Shown here: positions 1-7,260 of the stretch, in pieces
How the letters are laid out: each line of letters begins with the position of its first letter
How positions within the stretch are numbered: the stretch's first letter is position 1
DNA from: Methanosarcinaceae archaeon
GTDB lineage: Archaea > Halobacteriota > Methanosarcinia > Methanosarcinales > Methanosarcinaceae
Assembly (NCBI GenBank): GCA_030609665.1
Contig: JAUWBW010000013.1
Coordinates: 1-15,010 of the forward strand
DNA length: 15,010 bases
Reading direction: 5' to 3'
The notes under the pieces: model-generated
Databases searched by the model: none
What the model saw: only the letters and a program-made list of their open reading frames with translations
Told to the model about the DNA's origin: nothing
Position numbers and translations under genes: made by a program

Positions 1-1494
1 GATGTCATTGGTTTCCAGTTCCTCCACTTTTGCAGCAATACGTTCGTTTAGATCTCCTATTGCCACGCCGAGTTTTTCACCACGAGCGTCGTAGTAGAGT
101 GGCACAGTGGCGTTGTCCTCTACCGCCCGCTGGAAATCATAGGTTGAGACGTAGCCACCGAAAACTCGCTGTGTGATCTGGTCGTCTTTGAAGAGCGGGG
201 TGCCTGTGAATCCGATGTAACTGGCTTTTGGCAGGGCGTTTCGCATGTTGAGTGCCAGCGTGCCATACTGGGTGCGGTGCGCTTCGTCTGTGATTACGAT
301 TATATCGTCGCGCTGTGTGTACCCTTCGTCTGGGTCCACGATTTGATTGAATTTCTGGATAAGCGAGAATACGTGTGATTTATGTTCGGTCAGAAGGCGG
401 TTTAGGTGCTTGCCGTTAGAAGCGCGACACGGGTCGCGATCGTTATCGACCACGCCGCAGCCTGCAAAGGTTTTGTATATCTGTGTGTCAAGATCGTCAC
501 GGTCAGTGAGTACGAGGAAGGTAAAATTGCCGCCGAGTTTGCGATGTACCTTGCGAGTGAACATCACCATAGAGTAGCTCTTACCTGCTCCTTGTGTGTG
601 CCAGAAGACACCTAACTTACCATTCCGTTCTTTACGTTCACGCACCGATTGGATGGCAAGATTGACACCGAGGAACTGGTGGTTGCGAGCGAGGATCTTC
701 TTTGGTTCACCTGCGGATTCATCAAATAAGATGAAGTTCTCCACGAGATCTATGAAATTTTTCTTGTCGCAAACACCCTTTAGCAGCGTCTCCATATCCA
801 CAACACCGGGCTCTTCTTCAGCCAGACGTTTCCAGCTGTGGAAGTATTCCCACTTGGCAGTCACCGAGCCAATCTTCGCATTCTCACCGTTGCCAAACAT
901 AACAATGGCGTTGTGATGGAAGAGGTGAGGAATGGTGTCCTTGTAATCAGAAAAATTATTTTCAAAAGCTGTCTTGAGGTTCTTGCTAATGTTCTTGCAC
1001 TCTACGAATAGTAGCGGAAGTCCGTTGATAAAACCCACGATGTCAGCTCGCTTGTGATAAAGGTCGCCCTGAACCCACAGTTCACGCACGCAAAGAAAGT
1101 GATTATTGGTCGGCTCGGCGTAGTCTAATACCCGCAGACGCTCTCGCACCCGTTCACCTTTGTCGTTGCGGAAGGTAACCTGTACACCATCGCGGATTAA
1201 GTCGTGTTTTTCACGGTTGGTGGAGGCGAGAGTTTGCGAAGCCACGGTTGAAGTTATCTGGCGCACTGCGTCATCATAAGCTTCATCGGGTAGGTTAGGA
1301 TTCAGTTTGATGAGTTTCTCACGCAGGATGCGTGTCAGTACTACTTCACTGTCGGAAGTGCGGCCCAGCAGGCTGTCTGGTCCGAAGTCCTCATTATTGT
1401 AGGCGTAGATCGAATCCCAGCCGAGCTGTTGCTCAAGGTAGTCGGCGGTGGTTTGTTGAACGAGGGTGTCTTCGGTGTAGGAATGTGGGCTCAT
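1..1494 (-). CDS. hsdR: Type I restriction enzyme R subunit, N-terminal half (cut by window edge)
   Basis: HsdR is the motor and nuclease subunit of a type I restriction complex: it translocates DNA with ATP and cleaves unmethylated DNA. I translated the minus strand from the ATG at 1494; the frame stays open for 498 codons to base 1, roughly half of a usual HsdR of about 1000 residues. The start reads MSPHSYTEDTLVQQT, typical of the family. The nuclease core is D151 with E165-C-K167 (a PD-(D/E)XK pattern). The helicase begins with a Walker A motif, GAGKS, at 302-306, then DEAH at 403-406 and TGTP at 430-433. No stop or frameshift is seen, so the visible half looks functional. The start overlaps the upstream AlbA_2 gene by 4 bases (ATGA), and a GAGGGG ribosome site lies 8 bases before it, so translation is probably coupled. 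Confidence 0.95.
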   Translation of the reverse strand, partial: MSPHSYTEDTLVQQTTADYLEQQLGWDSIYAYNNEDFGPDSLLGRTSDSEVVLTRILREKLIKLNPNLPDEAYDDAVRQITSTVASQTLASTNREKHDLIRDGVQVTFRNDKGERVRERLRVLDYAEPTNNHFLCVRELWVQGDLYHKRADIVGFINGLPLLFVECKNISKNLKTAFENNFSDYKDTIPHLFHHNAIVMFGNGENAKIGSVTAKWEYFHSWKRLAEEEPGVVDMETLLKGVCDKKNFIDLVENFILFDESAGEPKKILARNHQFLGVNLAIQSVRERKERNGKLGVFWHTQGAGKSYSMVMFTRKVHRKLGGNFTFLVLTDRDDLDTQIYKTFAGCGVVDNDRDPCRASNGKHLNRLLTEHKSHVFSLIQKFNQIVDPDEGYTQRDDIIVITDEAHRTQYGTLALNMRNALPKASYIGFTGTPLFKDDQITQRVFGGYVSTYDFQRAVEDNATVPLYYDARGEKLGVAIGDLNERIAAKVEELETNDI

Positions 1495-2897
1495 TCTTGT
1501 GGCCCCTCAACTTCTGCAAGCAGCAATTTCCCTTTTTCCGTAACCCGATATTTCTGCTTACTGCTGGTGGGCTTGTCTGGAATGGTCATTTCGATCAAAT
1601 CTGCATTGAGGGCTGGGCGAAGATAGTCAGTGCGGAAGTACTTGCGGTCAGCAAGCCCAATCCGCTCTTGTAGCTCTTCTCGCAGCAATTCTCCATCACA
1701 AACGGAAAGCAGACGTATAACTTGAGGGGTAACTTGAGGGGTAACTTGAGGGGTGACTTGGGGGATGACTTGAGGGGTAACTTCTTCGATTGGTCGTTTG
1801 AACGTTGTTGTTACCCAGCTTTCCGAGACTTCGATCACTGGCTCAGGTACTTCATAATCGCGACACATCTCGCGGATTCGTTTGATTCCACTGCCTACTC
1901 GTTCCACCATCCCCATTCGATAGAACATCCCAAACAGTAATGGATTGCGTGGTACACTCTTTATCCCCAGATCTTCTTCGCGCATTCCTGCGGGCAGGCC
2001 GCCGGGTGTCACGATCTCAACACGGTCGTGGAAGATATGCACCTGTACATTGGCGGTTGAGCGATAGTCGCGGTGCGCAATGGCATTTACCAGAGCTTCC
2101 CGAAGGGCATCTTCCGGCAATTCAAGTCTTTCGTCCCGACCTCTGGCATGAGGAATTAGCGCTGTGTTCAATTTAGCCTGTAAATACCCTATCACGTCTT
2201 CATAAATGGTGTATAAGTCGCTTGAAAAATCCTTGCGGTCGAGGATGTATGTTTTGGTTGTTCCCCTGAATATTGTACATGTTACATGCGCCTGCAAGGT
2301 GTAACCGGTGATGTCATCACACAGCAGCCAGGCACCGGCATGGGTCATCTTTCCGTCTTTGGTCAGATGCAGATTATCCAATGCAGGTCGGGGTTCCAGC
2401 CCATCGGGGAGACGGGCGTGCCGAACAAAACGCCCCCAGATTTGTGGGGTCAGGTCACGTTCCAGATCATAATTGGTACATGGTGTTTCGTCAAAATGTA
2501 TCAATCCTTCCTTGAAGAAAAACTCGCGAATTTCACTGCGCCCCATCTGCTGCGATGTCGCTCCTTCGCGAATGAAAAACTTGCCGCTAAAGGAGTAGGG
2601 CTTACTGTGTTGTTCAGGCACAGTGACGCAAAGTACCTCGTCAATGCTCTCCACATCAACCGCTATGGGCGGTTCGGCAGAACGGGCGATGGACTGAACC
2701 TTGGACTTTAATTCATTATGCTTACCAACCCCGACAATCTCTCCTCCATCATCCACTCCGATCAGGATAACACCACCCGTTGCATTGGCAAAAGCGCATA
2801 TCTCCCTCCCAAGATTGGAAATACTCTTACGTTTGAACTCGGTAGTAAAGCCTTCACCGAGGGCGATAAGCGTGTCGACATAATGAACGGGTGTCAT
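1491..2897 (-). CDS. AlbA_2 (Schlafen-like/AAA_4) putative regulator with RecG-like C-terminal region
   Basis: This 468-residue protein belongs to the family annotated as AlbA_2-domain transcriptional regulators or 'RecG-like' ATP-binding proteins, often found beside type I restriction genes. The N-terminal AlbA_2 region (about 10-125) includes EGFTTEFKR, FANATGGVILIGVDD and FFIREGATS. A GHKL-like part follows, with EALVNAIAHRDY at 267-278, VEIVTPGGLP at 293-302 and ERVGSGIKRI at 332-341. Five VTPQ-type repeats at 373-392 form a linker to a C-terminal winged-helix-like segment (about 395-465, with RVTEKGKLLL). The ATG is preceded by AGGAAA 8 bases upstream, and the stop overlaps the hsdR start. 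The biochemical role of the family is not settled; regulation of the restriction operon or a direct defence role are both inferences. GC content resembles hsdM and hsdR rather than the DUF262 gene. Confidence 0.85.
   Translation of the reverse strand: MTPVHYVDTLIALGEGFTTEFKRKSISNLGREICAFANATGGVILIGVDDGGEIVGVGKHNELKSKVQSIARSAEPPIAVDVESIDEVLCVTVPEQHSKPYSFSGKFFIREGATSQQMGRSEIREFFFKEGLIHFDETPCTNYDLERDLTPQIWGRFVRHARLPDGLEPRPALDNLHLTKDGKMTHAGAWLLCDDITGYTLQAHVTCTIFRGTTKTYILDRKDFSSDLYTIYEDVIGYLQAKLNTALIPHARGRDERLELPEDALREALVNAIAHRDYRSTANVQVHIFHDRVEIVTPGGLPAGMREEDLGIKSVPRNPLLFGMFYRMGMVERVGSGIKRIREMCRDYEVPEPVIEVSESWVTTTFKRPIEEVTPQVIPQVTPQVTPQVTPQVIRLLSVCDGELLREELQERIGLADRKYFRTDYLRPALNADLIEMTIPDKPTSSKQKYRVTEKGKLLLAEVEGPQE
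1722..1781 (-). repeat. Five tandem 12-bp repeats encoding VTPQ
   Basis: Five consecutive 12-bp units encode VTPQ, VIPQ, VTPQ, VTPQ, VTPQ within the AlbA_2 gene, between the GHKL-like part and the C-terminal helix-turn-helix. As 12 is a multiple of 3, loss or gain of units changes linker length without shifting the frame. A TPQV-rich linker at this place is common in this protein family. Confidence 0.9.
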
Positions 2898-2905
2898 GCT
2901 GTTAG

Positions 2906-2945
2906 TTTCCTGTTATTAATACACGAAGATAATAAAAATTATATC
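2906..2945 (-). promoter_or_regulatory. Possible internal promoter and ribosome site of the AlbA_2 gene
   Basis: The 98-bp gap after the DUF262 gene is AT-rich. On the minus strand it contains GATATAA (2939-2945), a fair archaeal TATA box. A start of transcription about 25 bases downstream would leave a leader of about 20 bases carrying AGGAAA (2906-2911). This would let the AlbA_2 gene and hsdR be expressed apart from hsdM. It rests on pattern and spacing only. Confidence 0.35.
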
Positions 2946-2995
2946 ACAGTAATTTTCCTTTTATCCATTTTCATTTATGCTTGATACCATAGCAT

Positions 2996-4735
2996 TCAAA
3001 TCTCAAGTAGCTCCTGTAATTTTGCTTTGATTATTTTCGTTCGTTCCTCAAAGAATTGTGGGAAATGATGAAACGAAAGATCAACGTCTGGAATCATATG
3101 TTGTGTCTTGTATGCATCCAAGGCCAAAGGCTCGTCAGCTTCAACGTTATGCAACCAATCTTCAAAATCTTGATCAGACTTGCTTTGGTTCACTTTTCCT
3201 TGTAATAATTGGAGATTACTCAGTCCATCTCTAAGTGACTGGTATTCTATCCAGTTATCTTCTGGTATACTGTTTTCCTTTAGATGTTTTTCTTTGAACA
3301 TATTGCGAGGATATATGTGATCAATGTGGAAATGCTGGTCAAATTTTAACCAAGGATAAAGTAAGGCCAATAAGGTGTACGTATTTGAATTTCCATACTG
3401 TGTATCCAAAAGACCATCAATTTGATCTTCATCAAAAGCCATAGATTTCGGTGTTCCTCTTAGAGATTCGTAAATTTCATTTTCTGGAAAATTAGTATTA
3501 TTTTCGAAAATAACTTGCCGAATCTTTGTTAAAATATTGTCAGATTGACCACCTAAAGTTTGTTTGAGTAAAGCTCTCATTAACCACCTCTGCATTTTTT
3601 TTCTGTCATCAGCAAAGGATGGGGAGGAAATTAGTTCAGTCGGATTGCCTCGTTTCAAAATATAGTAAGCAAGTGGTATAACAGCATTATTTGATACAAG
3701 TGTGTCTCTGTTGTATCCCCATGTTTCAAGAAGACGGACAGTTAATACAAGTGCTTCTTTAATATCATCCCATTGCCCTTCGATTTTTTGCATATTTTCT
3801 TTTTTGAAATTATCAATTTTAAACACTATGGATTTTATATCAGAAAGTACCAAGCACGATTTTAAAATAAAATCTTTATTGAAATTGAATGATTCACCAC
3901 GTTTATTCAATTCATCGACTAATGCATATATTTCTTCACGGGCATCAAGGGTTTTCCACTGGGCGACGGCTATTGAAAGAAGCATATCTGAATAACTTAA
4001 TTGTGTACCACCGGAATTAACTCTGATAAATATATTCAGAACTTTATCCAATTTTTGTTCTTCTTCTAGATAATAGTTAATCACTTTGTTTTTAACAATG
4101 ATTTCCCAGAGTATACATAATGTATCAAATGGATGTTCAATATCTGAGCCAACCAAATTATTTTTATTACAGAACTTGAAAACATCCTTCACATTTTTAT
4201 ATTGAAGTATATTTCCAACAGGGAACCAGAAATGTTTATCATCATTTTTCACCTTATTCGGTTCCATTATCTTAAACGAATATGCCATTTCATATTCTTC
4301 ATCCGGTTTGGCTAGTAGATCGAGATGTAATGTTCGTTTGGGAAAGGCAGAATCATTTTTGAAGTGATAATAAGGCAATTTACTGGCATAATATCCTTTC
4401 AAGCCAATGTTTAAAGCCGTCAAACGCTGTTGACCATCAAGAATGGCTGTCTTTGATTGTTCACCCGTCAGATAAATTGGTTTATTATGACTATAATCGC
4501 GTTGATGGTAATTGTCCATAAATTGATAAAATTGAAAATCTGATAATTTATCTGGTTGAATCTGCCAAAACAAAAATGAACCAATGGGATATCCTTGCAT
4601 AAGCGAATCAAAGAGATTTTCAATTTGTTTATCTGACCAAACAAATTCTCTTTGTATGGCTGGAAGTATGAATTGATTTGATTGAATATTTTCGATGGCT
4701 TTAGCAATCGTGATTGATGTTGTCTCAGAATCCAT
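2996..4735 (-). CDS. DUF262/DUF1524 HNH protein (GmrSD-like)
   Basis: This 579-residue protein joins a DUF262 domain and a C-terminal DUF1524-type HNH region, the layout of GmrSD-type modification-dependent restriction and other phage-defence proteins. DUF262 marks are LPAIQREFVW near 25-34 and AILDGQQRLTAL near 97-108; the DGQQR motif is the likely nucleotide-binding element. The HNH part is HIDHIYP near 470-476, followed by SNLQLL and an N-Q-S-K segment. I chose the ATG at 4735 over a GTG at 4744 because GAGTGAT, close to the consensus ribosome site, lies 5 bases upstream of the ATG and would include that GTG. The gene is much more AT-rich than its neighbours (14 G+C of 60 in bases 3481-3540), which suggests a separate acquisition. 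It is read in the same direction as hsdS, 81 bases downstream. Target specificity cannot be read from the sequence. Confidence 0.88.
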   Translation of the reverse strand: MDSETTSITIAKAIENIQSNQFILPAIQREFVWSDKQIENLFDSLMQGYPIGSFLFWQIQPDKLSDFQFYQFMDNYHQRDYSHNKPIYLTGEQSKTAILDGQQRLTALNIGLKGYYASKLPYYHFKNDSAFPKRTLHLDLLAKPDEEYEMAYSFKIMEPNKVKNDDKHFWFPVGNILQYKNVKDVFKFCNKNNLVGSDIEHPFDTLCILWEIIVKNKVINYYLEEEQKLDKVLNIFIRVNSGGTQLSYSDMLLSIAVAQWKTLDAREEIYALVDELNKRGESFNFNKDFILKSCLVLSDIKSIVFKIDNFKKENMQKIEGQWDDIKEALVLTVRLLETWGYNRDTLVSNNAVIPLAYYILKRGNPTELISSPSFADDRKKMQRWLMRALLKQTLGGQSDNILTKIRQVIFENNTNFPENEIYESLRGTPKSMAFDEDQIDGLLDTQYGNSNTYTLLALLYPWLKFDQHFHIDHIYPRNMFKEKHLKENSIPEDNWIEYQSLRDGLSNLQLLQGKVNQSKSDQDFEDWLHNVEADEPLALDAYKTQHMIPDVDLSFHHFPQFFEERTKIIKAKLQELLEI

Positions 4736-4768
4736 ATTTATCACTCTTTCATATTTGTCAATTGATTA

Positions 4769-4778
4769 ATTATATTTT
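4769..4778 (-). promoter_or_regulatory. Possible promoter of the DUF262 gene
   Basis: The 81-bp gap between hsdS and the DUF262 gene holds AAAATATAAT on the minus strand, an archaeal TATA-like box. It is 34 bases before the ATG at 4735, so transcription could begin about 12 bases upstream of the start codon, just ahead of the ribosome site. This fits an inserted gene with its own promoter. No -10/-35 logic applies in archaea; support is composition and spacing only. Confidence 0.35.
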
Positions 4779-4816
4779 CCGATTGTAATCGACTTTGAAG
4801 TTTGAGATGAGAATAT

Positions 4817-5971
4817 TCAAACTACCACCTCCCCGTTCATCAGACGCGGCAGGAGGAGATCGCGGGCTTTGATTAAATAGTGATTGTAGTTCCTTAGTGA
4901 CTTTATTTGTTTCAGTATTGGACGAGCGTTGTCCGTAAACTGTGATAGGAGCATGTTTGATGGGCGTAGAATATATTGGTCTTTTAGAAATTTGAAATGT
5001 CTAGCGTAGAAGTAATTCGATAAATCAATTTTATCCAAAGCTAAGTACAAGTATTCCTGTGACATCGCCTCATCATTTGATACAATTAACTGCGTTCCAT
5101 CAGCTCCGCAAGCAAATGGAAAATCCACGAATTTTAGGGTACGTGTATGGTCACCAAAGACGATTACCGGTTTATCTATATCAATAACAGCCTCCTCATC
5201 ATCGGTATAACCACCTATAAAGTTCTTTGACTGATCAATGCAGGGAATTATTCCTTCTTTGAGGAACTCTGTTTTCTTTATCTTCTGTGATCGTTTAACC
5301 TTCCCAAGAACGTCTTTGACTTGCATCTTCCCCCACCCCTCCGGCACCCCATCCTCAATCTTGACATGTTCGTGACTTGGGAAGCGGAGGTGAACGAACC
5401 ATTCCTTGTAGAGCAACCGCGCCGCCTGCTCCAACAACTGAATCCTCCGCCGGTTGTTTTCGATGAGGTCGTCGTAGGTACAAATCAAGGAGACTATTCT
5501 GGACTTTTCTTCGTTTGAGGGGTTGGGGATTATAATCCTTTTTAACACTTGCTGATTTAAATTAGAAATATTTGTCCCCTTACCTAGCAACGCGAGCCGT
5601 TTTCTAAAGTTCGGTGTTCGGAAGAAGTAGGAATAAAAACGGGGGTCAGCGGAGCTATTCAAACGTGCTCTTATACAAAAAGCGGAAAATGACACATTCT
5701 CCGGAGGGTTGTTTACAAAGAGAGATCGACCAACAAGGTCTTTATTACCATTGCTTCGCACAAAGACAATGTCACCGTGTTTCAGCAATGCCTCATCTCG
5801 TAGAATGCCGTGAGGGTTGAGTTCGCTTAACTCATCGTAGTCGGGAAAAGACTTGTCACCAAAGTCTTTCACGTTAATGATACGAAGGCCTTCACCTTCA
5901 TTATCTGTTGTGTAGTTAAGCCCATTTCTGAACTCAGCAATATACCCAAGGGCAATTTCTGGCCAACTCAT
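4817..5971 (-). CDS. hsdS: Type I restriction enzyme specificity subunit S
   Basis: HsdS recognises the bipartite DNA target and docks two HsdM and two HsdR subunits. The 384-residue protein has the usual plan. Target-recognition domain 1 covers about 1-150. A central conserved helix at 165-196 carries LIENNRRRIQLLEQAARLLY, then KEWFVHLRFP. Domain 2 covers about 205-345, and a closing helix at 351-384 includes LIKARDLLLPRLMNGE. The ATG overlaps the stop of the preceding 28-codon ORF (ATGA), and GAGGAG in that ORF serves as ribosome site. Composition is mosaic: in domain 2, bases 4981-5040 have 16 G+C of 60, against 33 of 60 in the central helix region 5401-5460. This is what swapping of recognition domains between systems would leave. 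No frameshift is seen. Confidence 0.95.
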   Translation of the reverse strand: MSWPEIALGYIAEFRNGLNYTTDNEGEGLRIINVKDFGDKSFPDYDELSELNPHGILRDEALLKHGDIVFVRSNGNKDLVGRSLFVNNPPENVSFSAFCIRARLNSSADPRFYSYFFRTPNFRKRLALLGKGTNISNLNQQVLKRIIIPNPSNEEKSRIVSLICTYDDLIENNRRRIQLLEQAARLLYKEWFVHLRFPSHEHVKIEDGVPEGWGKMQVKDVLGKVKRSQKIKKTEFLKEGIIPCIDQSKNFIGGYTDDEEAVIDIDKPVIVFGDHTRTLKFVDFPFACGADGTQLIVSNDEAMSQEYLYLALDKIDLSNYFYARHFKFLKDQYILRPSNMLLSQFTDNARPILKQIKSLRNYNHYLIKARDLLLPRLMNGEVVV

Positions 5972-6050
5972 ACCCCTAACTCCTCGAAGTTCTTCTTGAT
6001 AGTCGCCGCTAGCACTGCCGTCTCAACATAAAGGTATTCCATCTCCACAA
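5968..6050 (-). repeat. Copy 2 of an 83-bp direct repeat (hsdM 3' end), before hsdS
   Basis: This stretch is a diverged direct copy of 7178-7260: 67 of 83 positions match in my hand alignment, with no gaps. It brackets the DUF1016 gene together with the copy at the hsdM end. Differences are spread over the whole length, so the duplication is not recent. Confidence 0.85.
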
Positions 6051-6054
6051 TCAC
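5968..6054 (-). CDS. 28-codon ORF duplicating the HsdM C-terminus (relic or coupling leader)
   Basis: Between the DUF1016 gene and hsdS lies a 28-codon frame, GTG to TGA, whose product ends LAATIKKNFEELGV. It aligns without gaps to the last residues of HsdM (LAATIKNNFEELGI), and its DNA matches the hsdM 3' end over 83 bases with 16 differences by my count. Its GTG overlaps the DUF1016 stop (GTGA), and its TGA overlaps the hsdS start (ATGA), so the frame chains the two genes. It also supplies the GAGGAG ribosome site of hsdS. The simplest reading is that hsdM once abutted hsdS, and the DUF1016 gene came in together with a second copy of the hsdM tail. Whether the peptide is made or does anything is unknown. 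Confidence 0.55.
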   Translation of the reverse strand: MIVEMEYLYVETAVLAATIKKNFEELGV

Positions 6055-7181
6055 GGTGCTTCCTCCTCATCCAGCATCAATTCGGCTTCAATCTCCCCAA
6101 TGGTGGGCAGACTTCCTTTGAGGTCATCGGGAAGGGTTTCGGTCAGTCGGGTTTCCCACTCCGCAACGCCCATAGGACTGTTGAACCCGCGCAACGCATA
6201 TTCTGCAACAAGCTGATCTTTGCTCTTGCAAAGCAGTAGCCCGATAGTCGGCTTGTCATCAGTGTGGCGCATCAGGTCATCCACGGCAGAAAGGTAGAGA
6301 TTGAGTTGTCCGACAAAGCTGGGATCGAAGGGCACTGCCTTTAGTTCAACCACAACATAGCAACGCAACTCAAGATGATAAAACAACAGATCAAGGTAAA
6401 AATCGCTATCGCCAACTTCGAGCAGCACCTGTCTGCCAACAAACGCAAATCCTGCCCCCATTTCCAGCAAAAACCGCTGAATGTGGTCCATCAGCCCCTG
6501 CTCGACCTCTCTTTCCTTGCGGGGGTCTGCCGTACCAAGGAAATCGAACAAATAAGGATCTTTGAATACCTGTGTCGCCATATCCGAATCGGCAGGAGGA
6601 AGTGCCATCTCAAAATTATTGATTGCCTTGCCCTGCCGTTCATGAAGGCGGCTATCGATCTGCATAGCAAGAATATCACGACTCCACCCGTTTTCAATAG
6701 TATTATATGCATAATACATGCGCGTTTGAGGGTCTTTCAACTTGTCAAGCAACGCAAGATTACTGCGCCATGGAATTTGTGCAACGGTGCGTTGCACAAT
6801 TTCTCGCTCCGGCCACGCTTCAGCAAATGTACGCATATATTTCAAGTTACGTGGTGAAAATCCGCTCATATCTGGAAATGCGGTTTTAAGGTCATAGGAT
6901 AGACGATCAATGACTTTAGCTCCCCAGCCCTGATGTTCCTGACGATCCAGAATAACTTTGCCGAGATCCCAATACATGAGCACCATAGCCGAATTGGCCG
7001 CTATGGTGACATGTAGCCGCTCTGACTGTATCCTGTTTTTCAGTTCATCCAGTACGGCAGCATATTCGGCAGGCACCTCTATTTTTCCTGGTGGCACAGG
7101 GAAAGAAGCATCCTCACAACTGCACCCCCTCGACTTCCTTTTGCTTTCAATGCCGGAAATATCCGACCTGTCCTTACTCAT
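6051..7181 (-). CDS. DUF1016 N-terminal / PD-(D/E)XK nuclease family protein (YhcG-like)
   Basis: This 376-residue protein has the two-part YhcG layout. An N-terminal DUF1016 helical DNA-binding-like region (about 40-190) includes MYWDLGKVI and GFSPRNLKYMRTF. A C-terminal PD-(D/E)XK nuclease fold (about 205-345) has D264 in FYLDLLFYH, E279 and K281 in VVVELKA, and the following GQLNLY motif. All expected catalytic residues are present, so it may be an active nuclease. Its ATG overlaps the hsdM stop by 4 bases, and GAGGAG lies 8-13 bases upstream. The first 30 or so residues, rich in Ser, Lys and Cys, look like a variable extension; a later start is possible. Members of this family often sit inside type I restriction operons, where their job is not well defined. 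Here a duplicated hsdM tail on its far side suggests insertion between hsdM and hsdS. Confidence 0.9.
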   Translation of the reverse strand: MSKDRSDISGIESKRKSRGCSCEDASFPVPPGKIEVPAEYAAVLDELKNRIQSERLHVTIAANSAMVLMYWDLGKVILDRQEHQGWGAKVIDRLSYDLKTAFPDMSGFSPRNLKYMRTFAEAWPEREIVQRTVAQIPWRSNLALLDKLKDPQTRMYYAYNTIENGWSRDILAMQIDSRLHERQGKAINNFEMALPPADSDMATQVFKDPYLFDFLGTADPRKEREVEQGLMDHIQRFLLEMGAGFAFVGRQVLLEVGDSDFYLDLLFYHLELRCYVVVELKAVPFDPSFVGQLNLYLSAVDDLMRHTDDKPTIGLLLCKSKDQLVAEYALRGFNSPMGVAEWETRLTETLPDDLKGSLPTIGEIEAELMLDEEEAP

Positions 7182-7260
7182 ATCCCTAACTCCTCGAAAT
7201 TATTCTTAATCGTCGCCGCCAGTTTCACCGCCTCAGCATTAAGGTCTTCCAGCTCCACAT
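7178..7260 (-). repeat. Copy 1 of the 83-bp direct repeat (3' end of hsdM)
   Basis: This is the native end of hsdM, encoding the last residues of HsdM and the overlap with the next start codon. Its diverged copy lies at 5968-6050. The two copies flank the DUF1016 gene in direct orientation. Confidence 0.85.

Noticed and set aside
6375..6857. Plus-strand ORF of 160 codons
   Set aside because: It is opposite the nuclease domain of the DUF1016 gene and has no ribosome site or motif that I recognise.
5968..7260. Composite transposon suggested by the flanking 83-bp direct repeats
   Set aside because: The repeats are coding copies of the hsdM end, without terminal inverted repeats or a transposase gene, so a duplication during gene insertion is simpler.
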